This document shows, piece by piece, positions 44,889 through 53,485 of a stretch of 64,000 nucleotides of DNA. Positions within the stretch are counted from its first letter, which is position 1. Every line of letters starts with the position of its first letter. Where the stretch lies: the NCBI RefSeq assembly GCF_030719035.1, contig NZ_CP132203.1, forward strand, positions 620,001-684,000, written 5' to 3'. The stretch is from Hahella sp. HNIBRBA332 (GTDB lineage Bacteria > Pseudomonadota > Gammaproteobacteria > Pseudomonadales > Oleiphilaceae). Position numbers and translations under genes: made by a program. The notes below the pieces were generated by a model that did no database searches, had not been told where the DNA came from, and was given only the letters and a program-made list of their open reading frames with translations.

Positions 44889-44923
44889 TTCTCTCCGGTG
44901 ACATTAGGTGTGAGCGCATTTCG

Positions 44924-45985
44924 ATGTTAAAAGTATTTAAGAGCTGGTTTGACAAGTATTTCTCCGACGAGGAGGCAGTCATTCTGTTTATCCTGCTGGT
45001 AGCGGGCGTTCTAGTGATGGCGTTTTTCGGCGCCATGCTGGCGCCGGTGATCGGTAGTATTGTCATTGCTTATATTCTGCAGGGGCTGGTGATTAAGCTG
45101 CAGCGCATGGGAATGGGGCATATCTATGCGGTGCTTTCCGTGTTTGCGCTATTCGTAGGCGTGACGTTGGCGAGCGTGCTGCTTATCCTTCCATTGATGG
45201 TGCGTCAGATCACCTCCTTATTTCAGGAGCTGCCCAGCATGATGACGAATCTGCAAACCTTGATAAAACTTCTGCCTGAACAATACCCTCAATTCTTTAC
45301 GGAAGAGAGTGTGGTGGGCTTGTCGCGTCAATTGACGACGGAAGTCAGCAAGATTACGCAGTGGGTCTTTTCTTTCTCTTTGTCCAGTATTCCCACTTTG
45401 CTTGCGATTATGATCTATGCGGTGCTGGTGCCGATCATGGTGTTCTTCTTCCTGAAAGATCGTGGAGTCATTTTGAACTCGTTGTCGTCGCTACTGCCGA
45501 CAGAGCGCCGCTTGATGACCAATATCTGGACTGAAGCCAACATGCAGTTCGCCAACTATATTCGCGGTAAGGTGTTGGAGATTCTGATCGTGGGCGTGGC
45601 GACCTATGTCGCATTCGTATTGATGGGGCTCAACTATTCCCTGTTGTTGGCGGTTCTGGTTGGGTTGTCAGTGGTGATTCCCTACATTGGCGCGGCGATT
45701 GTGACCATCCCCGTGGCGTTGATTGCGTTGTTTCAATGGGGGTGGGGCCCTGATTTCATCTGGCTGATGGTGGCCTACGGCGTCATTCAGGCGTTGGATG
45801 GTAATGTGCTGGTGCCATTGTTGTTCTCCGAAGTGGTGAACCTGCATCCGGTGGTGATCATCGTCAGCGTTTTGGTGTTTGGCGGCTTGTGGGGAATTTG
45901 GGGTGTGTTTTTTGCAATCCCGCTGGCGACTTTGCTGAAGGCGATTTTTTCAGCCTGGCCAACCGTCAAAGCGGCGGGAGGCTGA
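44924..45985 (+). CDS. AI-2E family transporter (PerM/YdgG-like permease)
   Basis: 353 residues with about eight TM segments: two close ones at 18-60, one near 70-95, one near 150-180 (LLAIMIYAVLVPIMVFFFLKDRG) and several at 215-330. Conserved DGNVLVPLLFSEVVNLHPVVIIVSVLVFGGLWGIWGVFFAIPLATL matches the family C-terminus. Some members export autoinducer-2 and others act as Na+/H+ antiporters, so the substrate cannot be told. It follows the TusA-like gene, a frequent pairing. Confidence 0.9.
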   Translation: MLKVFKSWFDKYFSDEEAVILFILLVAGVLVMAFFGAMLAPVIGSIVIAYILQGLVIKLQRMGMGHIYAVLSVFALFVGVTLASVLLILPLMVRQITSLFQELPSMMTNLQTLIKLLPEQYPQFFTEESVVGLSRQLTTEVSKITQWVFSFSLSSIPTLLAIMIYAVLVPIMVFFFLKDRGVILNSLSSLLPTERRLMTNIWTEANMQFANYIRGKVLEILIVGVATYVAFVLMGLNYSLLLAVLVGLSVVIPYIGAAIVTIPVALIALFQWGWGPDFIWLMVAYGVIQALDGNVLVPLLFSEVVNLHPVVIIVSVLVFGGLWGIWGVFFAIPLATLLKAIFSAWPTVKAAGG

Positions 45986-45991
45986 TGCAAA

Positions 45992-46019
45992 GGGCGAGTC
46001 TGGCGGTTCGGGCTCGCCC
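45992..46019. terminator. hairpin between convergent permease and bcp genes
   Basis: A 7-bp stem GGGCGAG/CTCGCCC with a 14-nt loop lies between the two gene ends. There is no clear T-run on the plus strand and only TTTG on the minus strand. Weak candidate. Confidence 0.4.
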
Positions 46020-46049
46020 CCAACAAGCAAGAAAGCTCTGCAGTTGCGC

Positions 46050-46511
46050 TTAGAGCGCTTTAGCGGCTTCCAGCACTTCCGCTACGTGTCCTTTCACCTT
46101 TACCTTACGCCACTCTTTGCGCAACACGCCTTCAGCGTCAATGAGAAAGGTTGAGCGCTCAATTCCCATATATTCCTTGCCATAAAGTTTCTTTAGCTTG
46201 ATGACGTCGAAAACCTTGCATACGACTTCGTCTGGATCCGTGATGAGTTCGAATGGGAAGTCGTGTTTGGCTTTGAAGTTTTGGTGGGTTTTCAAACTGT
46301 CTTTAGAAACGCCGAACACCACAGTGTTCAGCTTTTCGAATTCGGCGTAATTATCTCTGAAGTCCTGGCCTTCCGTGGTGCACCCTGGAGTATGGTCCTT
46401 GGGGTAGAAATAGATCACGATATTTTTGCCCTTCAGGTCGCTCAGTCGAACGGTTTGATCCGGGGTGGCCTGGGCCTCGAAATCGGTAACGGTTTGTCCT
46501 GGCTGCGCCAT
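46050..46511 (-). CDS. bcp: thiol peroxidase / peroxiredoxin Bcp (PrxQ)
   Basis: 153 residues, thioredoxin-like fold. The peroxidatic Cys44 is in YPKDHTPGCTTEGQDF. The resolving Cys found five residues later in E. coli Bcp is Asp or Gln here, so this is the one-cysteine arrangement or uses Cys near 95 (DEVVCKVFD). It reduces hydroperoxides in the cytoplasm. It lies 107 bp after gcvR on the same strand, a conserved neighbour pair. Confidence 0.95.
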   Translation of the reverse strand: MAQPGQTVTDFEAQATPDQTVRLSDLKGKNIVIYFYPKDHTPGCTTEGQDFRDNYAEFEKLNTVVFGVSKDSLKTHQNFKAKHDFPFELITDPDEVVCKVFDVIKLKKLYGKEYMGIERSTFLIDAEGVLRKEWRKVKVKGHVAEVLEAAKAL

Positions 46512-46618
46512 GGCGGCTCCTTATTTCTGTTTCGGTCGAATTGATGGGGATTAATATGTGCGCGAAGCGCCTAACTGTACGTTTACGTTGGCGCTCTGGC
46601 GATGGATGTCGCGCGCCG

Positions 46619-47197
46619 TCAGATTGAGCGCATTGGCTCCAGCACGGCGTCCAGATTCAGGTCGTCGCAGAACAGCATGAACTCTTCGCGCAAACTCGCC
46701 AAATGCATATCCGCGGGAATATTTACGGTCATATTGATATTGAACATTTGCGTACCGGAATGCGGCGCGCTGTAGGTGTTGGTCTGTAACTCATCAATAG
46801 TGATTTTGCGGGAGTAAAAGAACTGCGCAATCCGATAGACGATGCCAGGGTGATCCAGCGCCACTACGTTGACGTTGTAAGTGAGGGCGCGCGCCGGACG
46901 CCGGGCCTGGGTCTGTTTTATGATCAGATTCAGGTCAAGCTTGCGGGCCAAGGGGGGGATTATATTTTCCAGCTTGGCGATGGCGTCCCAGCTGCCGGAC
47001 ACCATCATAACCAGGGCGAATTCTGCGCCCAGCACGGTCATACGGCTGTCAACAATGTTGCACTGGTAGTCTGAGCAGGCTTTGGCCAGTTCGTTAACGA
47101 TTCCCGGGCGGTCTTCGCCAATAGCGGAAATGACCAGATAGTTTTCTCTAGGCAATGTATTTCCCATTCTTAATGTGGATGTGTAGATGGATTGCAA
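46619..47197 (-). CDS. gcvR: glycine cleavage system transcriptional repressor GcvR
   Basis: 192 residues built from two ACT domains: NYLVISAIGEDRPGIVNELAKACSDYQCNIVDSRMTVLGAEFAL (about 20-63) and VNVVALDHPGIVYRIAQFFYSRKITIDELQTNTY (about 108-142). GcvR senses glycine and blocks GcvA. I chose TTG 47197 because GGAGGAG lies 8 nt upstream; an ATG at 47167 lacks a ribosome site. It is divergent from dapA, the usual gammaproteobacterial arrangement. Confidence 0.9.
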   Translation of the reverse strand: MQSIYTSTLRMGNTLPRENYLVISAIGEDRPGIVNELAKACSDYQCNIVDSRMTVLGAEFALVMMVSGSWDAIAKLENIIPPLARKLDLNLIIKQTQARRPARALTYNVNVVALDHPGIVYRIAQFFYSRKITIDELQTNTYSAPHSGTQMFNINMTVNIPADMHLASLREEFMLFCDDLNLDAVLEPMRSI

Positions 47198-47511
47198 CGC
47201 ACATACTCCTCCGGGCTCCCGCCACTGTCAAGTATCCCCGGAGGCGCTGCGTTGCAGGTCCTTTTATCCGCCCCAGTCTTGTTAATATTAAGGGTGAGAA
47301 GTACCATACCCGGGTTAATAGAAGAAGGGCTCTCGGCGCCGTCCAAGCGCTGTTGTGAAATCGCTTTACAGCACATTCCGGAATTATTCATGGCATTCCT
47401 ATTCCGCATGGATGGCGAGCGTTGTCCATAGGCGGCGCGTTTTATTCCACAAGCGTCCTGCGACGCCGGTTTGGTGCGTAAAGAACTAGTTGTTAATACG
47501 TGGAGAACAAG
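47198..47511. other. 314-bp non-coding region between gcvR and dapA
   Basis: It carries the ribosome sites of both divergent genes (GGAGGAG for gcvR, GTGGAGA for dapA) and must hold both promoters. I could not pick a convincing -35/-10 pair or operator. No lysine-riboswitch-like core and no RNA gene were recognised. Confidence 0.4.
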
Positions 47512-48393
47512 ATGATAAAAGGTAGCTTGGTTGCATTGGTGACGCCCATGCTTGAGGATGGCGCCATTGACTGGCCAAACCTTGACCGATTGCTCGATTT
47601 TCATATTGATAACGGCACTCACGGCATTGTCGCCGTAGGCACCACAGGGGAGTCCGCGACCCTGGATTTTGAAGAGCACGAAGCGGTTATCAAGCGGGTT
47701 GTGGATTACGTCAATGGACGCATCCCTGTCATTGCCGGCACAGGCGCCAATTCCACGACCGAAGCCCTGCATCTTACGGCGCAGGCGAAAAAAGCCGGCG
47801 CCGACGCCTGTCTTCTGGTGACTCCTTACTACAACAAGCCCACTCAGGAAGGTCTTTTCCAGCATTTCAAAAAGCTGGCGGAAGCCGTCGATATTCCGCA
47901 GATTCTTTACAACGTGCCAGGGCGCACTGCTTGCGATATGTCCAATGAGACCGCGCTGCGATTGGCGCAGATCCCCAACATAGTGGGGATTAAGGACGCT
48001 ACCGGCAACCTGGATAGAGGGCGGCGGCTTATTAACGCTTCCCCTGAGGGGTTTGCGGTTTACTCTGGTGACGACGGCACGGCGGTGGAGTTGATGCTCG
48101 CCGGCGGCAAAGGCAATATTTCCGTCACCGCCAACGTCGCGCCTAAATTATTGTCCAGTCTGTGTGAATTCGCCCTGAAAGGTGAGGCGGACGCCGCCCG
48201 CGCGTTACAAGAGAAACTGCAATCGCTGCATAGCGCCATGTTTGTTGAATCCAACCCCATCCCGGTGAAGTGGGCGATGGCTGAAATGGGGCTGATCAGC
48301 TCCGGGATTCGTCTCCCGCTGACGGAGTTGAGCCCTGAACGCAGACCCCAAGTGCGCGATGCTCTGCTAGCGTTGGACCTGATTAGCGAATAA
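47512..48393 (+). CDS. dapA: 4-hydroxy-tetrahydrodipicolinate synthase
   Basis: 293 residues from ATG 47512 (GGAG 6 nt upstream; a GTG at 47500 is in frame but overlaps that site). It condenses pyruvate and aspartate semialdehyde in lysine and diaminopimelate synthesis. The TIM barrel has GTTGESATL near 43-51, Tyr133 in LYNVPGRTA and Schiff-base Lys161 in GIKDATGN. The dapA-bamC-purC order follows, as in many gammaproteobacteria. Confidence 0.97.
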   Translation: MIKGSLVALVTPMLEDGAIDWPNLDRLLDFHIDNGTHGIVAVGTTGESATLDFEEHEAVIKRVVDYVNGRIPVIAGTGANSTTEALHLTAQAKKAGADACLLVTPYYNKPTQEGLFQHFKKLAEAVDIPQILYNVPGRTACDMSNETALRLAQIPNIVGIKDATGNLDRGRRLINASPEGFAVYSGDDGTAVELMLAGGKGNISVTANVAPKLLSSLCEFALKGEADAARALQEKLQSLHSAMFVESNPIPVKWAMAEMGLISSGIRLPLTELSPERRPQVRDALLALDLISE

Positions 48394-48411
48394 CGGACGG
48401 CCTCTGTTTTG

Positions 48412-49440
48412 ATGAAACGTTTATTGAGTAGTGTTCTTATTGCGGCGGGGCTGTCGGGATGCAGTCTCATGACTGACCGTTCCAATCAATATATGCAGGC
48501 GGAGCGCGGCGATCCATTGGTCGTGCCAGAGTGGTACTCCAGCCGTCGCCTGCAAGACCGTTTCCCTGTGCCGCATGCGGAAAAGGCGTTTGTCGCCAAC
48601 AAGGACTTCGTGGTCCCACCTCCGCCAGCGCCCGGCTCTGATCTTTTGCAAGAGCATTTCGCCATCAAGAAAACGGCTGATGATATCTGGCTGCTGGCCA
48701 GTGAGCCGCCAGGGAAAGTCTGGCCGGCGCTGAAACGCTATTGGGAATCCATCGGCGGCAGTGTGGCGGAAGTGGATACGGCGGAAGGGCGCATGCAGGT
48801 GAGCCTGCCTATGAACTCGCTGAAAGCATCTGAGTTTGTCGGCAAAATGCAGTTGCAGCCCTACGTCAGTAATGAGCAGTTACAATTGCAGGTGCGGGTG
48901 CAGCAAGGTTTGAAGCGGCTTAGCTCGGAAGTGCGAGTGACGGTCCAGGGTATGTCGCTGGCGGGCCCAACACCTCAACAGGAAGGCCTGTTGACGGATA
49001 TGCGTCAGTATATGAGTGATCAAGGCGAAAGCCTGGGTAGTTACTCGCTGGTGGCGCAGAATATCGGTGGCGAGTCTCGCGTATCGCTGGTGGAGAATGC
49101 TGATCAGCCCTATCTGCGGGTGGACCTCAATTATGACCGCGCTTGGTTCGCGCTGGGGCAGGCGTTGAATGACAGCCGCATTCCCGTGATAGATATCAAC
49201 CGTAGCGAGGGTGTTTACTTTGTGCGCTTCGTCGAGAAAGAGCACGAGAAAAACACAAGCTGGTGGTCCGGCTGGTTTGGCGGCGAAGAGGAAGAGAAAC
49301 TGTCCGACAGATTCAACTTCCGCGTTTTACTGTCCCCCGCAGACGATGGCGTACACATTTCCTCCGAGCCAACGTCGACAGGCGTTGGCCGGCAAGAGCA
49401 GTTGATCCTGCTGAACAAGATTCTGGATAACATGTCTTAA
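48412..49440 (+). CDS. bamC: outer membrane protein assembly factor BamC (lipoprotein)
   Basis: 342 residues from ATG 48412. A lipoprotein signal with lipobox LSGC (Cys17) is followed by the unstructured, Pro-rich N-terminal stretch that contacts BamD (ERGDPLVVPEWYSSRRLQDRFPVP). Two helix-grip domains follow, about 100-200 and 225-340. It is an accessory part of the BAM complex that inserts beta-barrels. It lies 18 bp after dapA. Confidence 0.93.
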   Translation: MKRLLSSVLIAAGLSGCSLMTDRSNQYMQAERGDPLVVPEWYSSRRLQDRFPVPHAEKAFVANKDFVVPPPPAPGSDLLQEHFAIKKTADDIWLLASEPPGKVWPALKRYWESIGGSVAEVDTAEGRMQVSLPMNSLKASEFVGKMQLQPYVSNEQLQLQVRVQQGLKRLSSEVRVTVQGMSLAGPTPQQEGLLTDMRQYMSDQGESLGSYSLVAQNIGGESRVSLVENADQPYLRVDLNYDRAWFALGQALNDSRIPVIDINRSEGVYFVRFVEKEHEKNTSWWSGWFGGEEEEKLSDRFNFRVLLSPADDGVHISSEPTSTGVGRQEQLILLNKILDNMS

Positions 49441-49466
49441 TTCAACTAACTGCGGAGACGCCCTCA

Positions 49467-50177
49467 ATGCAAAAGCTCGAAGAGCTGTATTCTGGAAAAG
49501 CCAAGTCGATATTTAAAACGGATGACGCGGACCTGTTTGTAATGGAGTTCCGTGACGATACTTCCGCTTTCGACGGTGTAAAGAAAGCGAAGCTGAGCCG
49601 CAAGGGTGAAGTAAACAATAAATTCAACGCTTTCATTATGAGCAGGCTGGCGGAAGCTGGCGTGCCCGTACATTTTGTTCGGCTGCTTTCCGAGCGTGAG
49701 TCCCTGGTCAAGCGTTTGCAGATGATTCCTGTGGAGTGCGTCGTACGTAACGTGGCTGCCGGCAGTCTGTGTCGTCGCCTGGGAATTCGCGAAGGAATGG
49801 AGTTGACGCCTCCTACTTACGAACTGTTCCTGAAGAACGACGAATTGCATGATCCGATGATTAATGAGCATCATGCGCGCGCTTTCGGCTGGGCGACGGA
49901 CGAGCAACTGGAGGAAATGAAGGCGCTGACATTCAAAGTGAATGAGATTCTGAAGTCTTTGTTCGATGCCGCAGGCATGACCCTGGTGGACTACAAGCTG
50001 GAGTTCGGTCTGGTTGAAGGTAAAGTCACCTTGGGCGATGAGTTCAGCCCTGACGGCTGTCGTATTTGGGACAAGGCCACCGGCGAGAAAATGGACAAAG
50101 ACCGTTTTCGTCAGGATCTGGGCGACGTCATTGAATATTACGAAGAAGTCGGCCGTAGATTGGGCGTCCAGTTCTAA
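49467..50177 (+). CDS. purC: phosphoribosylaminoimidazole-succinocarboxamide synthase (SAICAR synthetase)
   Basis: 236 residues, standard bacterial length. It joins CAIR and aspartate with ATP in purine synthesis. The start LEELYSGKAKSIFKTDDADLFVMEFRDDTSAFDG contains the ATP-binding and family signature residues, and LVDYKLEFGLVEGKVTLGDEFSPDGCRIWD is the second signature. It lies 26 bp after bamC and ends before a terminator. Confidence 0.98.
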   Translation: MQKLEELYSGKAKSIFKTDDADLFVMEFRDDTSAFDGVKKAKLSRKGEVNNKFNAFIMSRLAEAGVPVHFVRLLSERESLVKRLQMIPVECVVRNVAAGSLCRRLGIREGMELTPPTYELFLKNDELHDPMINEHHARAFGWATDEQLEEMKALTFKVNEILKSLFDAAGMTLVDYKLEFGLVEGKVTLGDEFSPDGCRIWDKATGEKMDKDRFRQDLGDVIEYYEEVGRRLGVQF

Positions 50178-50191
50178 TCACTCTCCTAACG

Positions 50192-50216
50192 GGGTCGGCC
50201 ATCGCCGGCCCTTTTT
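50192..50216 (+). terminator. rho-independent terminator after purC
   Basis: The stem GGGTCGGC/GCCGGCCC (one G-U pair) has a CATC loop and is followed by TTTTTG, 15 bp after the purC stop. It closes the dapA-bamC-purC unit. Confidence 0.85.
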
Positions 50217-50375
50217 GTAAATAAAGTTGGTTCAGCAACCGTTCATAATCAATAATTAAGCTGTGCCCGGGAGCCTTCGCACGACGCCCGGCCTGACGCA
50301 GGCTCCTCTCATTACTTTTAAGCCCATCTGGTAAAGCAGGGCGGGCTATTCGCCAATGAAATAGAGGAATAATTA

Positions 50376-51107
50376 ATGAAAAAAGCAACGATGACGTTAT
50401 TGGCGGCTATGGCCTGTAACGGCGCTTATGCCGATACGATTGGGCTGTTCGCCGGCGTGAGCGGCTGGAATGCGGACTTTACCGGCGACGTACAGTCAGG
50501 TTCAGAATCCGTGGATCTGGAAAAGGATCTGGGATTGGGCGACGACACCTTCATTCAAGGCTATGTAGCGTTCGAGCACTTTGTTCCCGGGTTGCCTAAT
50601 TTTCGCCTGCAGTACACTGAGCTCAGCCAGAACGGCCAGGGCACACTGACCAAAACATTCGATGGCGTGACCTTTACAGGCGATGTCGATACAGACGTGG
50701 ATCTGACTCATACCGACCTTATAGCCTATTGGCGTCTTTTAGATAATGTCGTATCACTTGATCTTGGTCTGCAGGCCCGTATTTTTGACGGTGAGATCAC
50801 CATTAAGCAAAAAGGCGCATCCACCAATGAAAGCACTACAGCCATCGATGAAGTCGTACCGATGCTGTATGGCGCAGTGGGTGTAGACCTTCCTCTTACC
50901 GGCTTAAGTGTCGGCGCATCTCTTGCAGGCCTGAAATACAGCGACAACCGTATGCTCGACGTCGCCGCCCGCATCAACTATGAAATTGAGGTGGTGGGTG
51001 TTGAGCTTGGTTGGCGTGAAATGCAACTGGAGCTGGACGATGTCAGCGATGTGGACGCTGATGTGGATATCGGCGGACCATATCTCGGAGTGAGCGTTCA
51101 TTTCTGA
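50376..51107 (+). CDS. TIGR04219-type outer membrane beta-barrel protein
   Basis: 243 residues. There is a signal peptide cleaved near GAYA-DT (about residue 20), then alternating beta strands ending in the aromatic SVHF, as in outer-membrane barrels. The layout GLFAGVSGWNADFTGDV ... VDLEKDLGLGDDTF ... LIAYWRLLDNVVSLDLGLQAR resembles the TIGR04219 family of small barrels. Acidic residues are frequent. The role is unknown. It is monocistronic, with terminators on both sides. Confidence 0.8.
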   Translation: MKKATMTLLAAMACNGAYADTIGLFAGVSGWNADFTGDVQSGSESVDLEKDLGLGDDTFIQGYVAFEHFVPGLPNFRLQYTELSQNGQGTLTKTFDGVTFTGDVDTDVDLTHTDLIAYWRLLDNVVSLDLGLQARIFDGEITIKQKGASTNESTTAIDEVVPMLYGAVGVDLPLTGLSVGASLAGLKYSDNRMLDVAARINYEIEVVGVELGWREMQLELDDVSDVDADVDIGGPYLGVSVHF

Positions 51108-51114
51108 TGTGACT

Positions 51115-51151
51115 GCGCCCTGATTGTTTACGGGGCGCTTTAATTGTTTTT
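51115..51151 (+). terminator. terminator after the outer membrane barrel gene
   Basis: A 6-bp stem GCGCCC/GGGCGC with a 12-nt loop is followed by the T-rich tail TTTAATTGTTTTT, 7 bp after the stop codon. Confidence 0.65.
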
Positions 51152-51153
51152 GA

Positions 51154-51183
51154 GCGCCCGGCGCACTGTTTATCGCCGGGCGC
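51154..51183. other. 10-bp perfect hairpin upstream of the epimerase gene
   Basis: GCGCCCGGCG/CGCCGGGCGC with a 10-nt loop lies directly after the preceding terminator and 35 bp before the epimerase ATG. It could be a 5'-leader structure of the epimerase mRNA or a backup terminator. Confidence 0.5.
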
Positions 51184-51217
51184 GCTTCGAGACTGAATTC
51201 GTATAGGGGGATGTAAA

Positions 51218-52225
51218 ATGAAAGTGTTAGTAACAGGAACAGCCGGCTTTATCGGCTCTCATGTCGCATTGAGGCTGCTGGATCGTGGGGATGAGGTCAT
51301 CGGCGTTGACAACCTCAATGACTATTATGAAGTTTCCCTGAAAGAAGCCCGTCTCGCACGTTTGACGCCATACAAAGGCTTTACTGATGTGCGTCTGGAT
51401 GTCGCGGATCGCGAAGGGATTGAAGCGTTATTCGCGAAACACAAGCCTGATCGCGTGGTTCACCTTGCCGCTCAGGCGGGTGTTCGTTACTCCATTGAAA
51501 ACCCGCATGCCTATGTGTCCGCTAACCTGGTAGGGCACATGAATATTCTGGAAGGCTGCCGTCATAACAAGGTTGATCATCTGGTTTACGCTTCCAGCAG
51601 CTCCGTATACGGCGCGAACGAATCCATGCCTTTCTCCGTGCATGACAATGTGGATCACCCTCTGAGCCTGTATGCAGCAACCAAAAAGTCCAATGAGCTG
51701 ATGTCTCATACTTACAGCTCGCTGTATGGGATTCCGACGACTGGTTTGCGCTTCTTCACCGTGTATGGCCCTTGGGGGCGCCCGGATATGGCGCTCTTTA
51801 TTTTTACGCGCAAAATCATCGCTGGCGAGCCAATCGACGTATTCAATTATGGCAAGCACAAGCGCGACTTCACTTATATCGACGATATTGTGGAAGGCAT
51901 CATCCGTACACTGGATCACGTTGCGCCGGGCAATTCCGAGTGGGATGGCATGCAGCCCGACCCTGGCACCAGCAAAGCGCCGTATCGCATTTACAATATC
52001 GGCAGCAACAATCCGGTGGAGTTGTCCCGCTACATAGAAATTCTGGAAGAATGCCTGGGTAAGAAAGCGGAAAGAAATCTGCTGCCCATGCAGCCTGGCG
52101 ATGTGCCCGCCACCTATGCGGATGTGCAGGCGCTGATCGACGACGTGGGTTATCGCCCGTCCACCACTGTGGAAGAGGGCGTTAAGAAATTTGTTGAATG
52201 GTATCGTGACTATTATCGTGTGTGA
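51218..52225 (+). CDS. NAD-dependent epimerase, UDP-glucuronate 4-epimerase type
   Basis: 335 residues, extended SDR. The NAD motif GTAGFIGSH is at 7-15, the subgroup marker DNLNDYYEVSLKEARL near 31-46, SSSSVYG near 126-132 and the catalytic YAATK. TVYGPWGRPDMALF and RDFTYIDDIVEGI match the LspL/CapI/GAE group that turns UDP-glucuronate into UDP-galacturonate. Ugd (20324) makes its likely substrate. GGGGG lies before the ATG. The carbonic anhydrase gene starts 3 bp after the stop, which is an unusual partner. Confidence 0.88.
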   Translation: MKVLVTGTAGFIGSHVALRLLDRGDEVIGVDNLNDYYEVSLKEARLARLTPYKGFTDVRLDVADREGIEALFAKHKPDRVVHLAAQAGVRYSIENPHAYVSANLVGHMNILEGCRHNKVDHLVYASSSSVYGANESMPFSVHDNVDHPLSLYAATKKSNELMSHTYSSLYGIPTTGLRFFTVYGPWGRPDMALFIFTRKIIAGEPIDVFNYGKHKRDFTYIDDIVEGIIRTLDHVAPGNSEWDGMQPDPGTSKAPYRIYNIGSNNPVELSRYIEILEECLGKKAERNLLPMQPGDVPATYADVQALIDDVGYRPSTTVEEGVKKFVEWYRDYYRV

Positions 52226-52228
52226 CGA

Positions 52229-52864
52229 ATGAGCGAAATTAATCAGCTTCTTTTAAATAACAAAAAGTGGTCGGAGAAAATCCGCAAGGCTGATCCCGAC
52301 TTTTTCCCAACTCTGGAGCGCCAGCAGGCGCCCACTTATATGTGGATTGGCTGTTCTGACAGTCGCGTGCCGGCGAACGAAATCGTCGGCATGCTGCCCG
52401 GAGAGGTCTTTGTACATCGCAACGTCGCCAACGTGGTGGTGAACTCCGATCTCAATTGCCTTTCTTCAATTCAGTTCGCGGTGGAAGTGCTCAAGGTGCG
52501 GCACATCATCGTCACGGGCCATTATGGTTGCGGCGGCGTGCGTGCGGCGTTGGGCGCGGACCAGTTTGGCTTGATCGATAACTGGTTGCGTCATATCAAG
52601 GATATTTACGCCCAGCATCAGGAAGAAGTGGACGCTATCACGGATATGAATGAGCGGGTCAACCGTATGTGTGAGTTGAACGTGAAGCATCAGGTGCGCC
52701 ACGTTTGTCATACTGGCATCGTGCAGAACGCCTGGAGCCGAGGCCAACCGTTATCAGTGCATGGATGGTGCTATGGGCTCAGCGATGGGTTGCTCAAAGA
52801 CCTGCAGGTGACTCAATCCGGTCCTGAGCAATTGGGTTCCGTGTATACCTATATTGGGAAATAG
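52229..52864 (+). CDS. can: beta-class carbonic anhydrase
   Basis: 211 residues. Zinc ligands and the catalytic dyad are visible: Cys42, Asp44 and Arg46 in CSDSRVPANEI, then His98 and Cys101 in HYGCGGV. It interconverts CO2 and bicarbonate in the cytoplasm and feeds carboxylases. Only 3 bp separate it from the epimerase gene, so both are likely on one mRNA. A small inverted repeat (TTCTGCC/GGCAGAA, 52869-52889) without a T-run follows. Confidence 0.95.
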   Translation: MSEINQLLLNNKKWSEKIRKADPDFFPTLERQQAPTYMWIGCSDSRVPANEIVGMLPGEVFVHRNVANVVVNSDLNCLSSIQFAVEVLKVRHIIVTGHYGCGGVRAALGADQFGLIDNWLRHIKDIYAQHQEEVDAITDMNERVNRMCELNVKHQVRHVCHTGIVQNAWSRGQPLSVHGWCYGLSDGLLKDLQVTQSGPEQLGSVYTYIGK

Positions 52865-52918
52865 TAATTTCTGCCTGCTCCCGGCAGAATCCGACACAAA
52901 TGGTCAAGGTGTAAAATC

Positions 52919-53485
52919 ATGGGACAGCATATCGTAGCCGAGTTCATGCCCCTTAATGTGGCGGTATTGACCGTTTCCGATACTCGCACGCAGGAGACGG
53001 ATACCTCCGGGCAGGCTCTTGCGGACGGCGCGCGGGGAGCGGGACATGAAATTATCGATCGGACGTTGATTCCAGATGACGTCTATCTGATGAGGGCAGT
53101 GGTTTCCGCCTGGATTGCGGACCCGCAGGTGCAAGTGGTGCTGATTACGGGCGGCACCGGCTTTACCGGTAGAGACAGTACGCCGGAAGCGATCAAGCCG
53201 CTGTTCGATAAAGAGGTGGAAGGGTTTGGAGAGTTGTTTCGCGCCATTTCCTACCAAGAGATCGGCACCTCCACTGTGCAGTCCAGAGCGATCGCCGGGC
53301 TGGCTAATGGTACGGTGATCTTCTGTATGCCGGGTTCTACAAACGCTTGTAAAACAGCCTGGAATAAAATCATTGCCGAGCAACTGGATGCGAGACATAA
53401 GCCCTGTAATTTTGTTGGCTTGTTGAAACAGCCAGAGAAAGGTGCAGGGGGCTCTGAGAAACCTGGCTGCGGACCTCGCGGATGA
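52919..53485 (+). CDS. moaB: molybdenum cofactor biosynthesis protein MoaB
   Basis: 188 residues of the MogA/MoaB fold that adenylylates molybdopterin or binds it. The signature VVLITGGTGFTGRDSTPEAIKPLFDKEVEGFGELFR is intact. The C-terminal 20 residues (GAGGSEKPGCGPRG) are an unusual Gly-rich tail. moeA overlaps its stop by 4 bp (ATGA), so the two Moco genes are translationally coupled. Confidence 0.93.
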   Translation: MGQHIVAEFMPLNVAVLTVSDTRTQETDTSGQALADGARGAGHEIIDRTLIPDDVYLMRAVVSAWIADPQVQVVLITGGTGFTGRDSTPEAIKPLFDKEVEGFGELFRAISYQEIGTSTVQSRAIAGLANGTVIFCMPGSTNACKTAWNKIIAEQLDARHKPCNFVGLLKQPEKGAGGSEKPGCGPRG

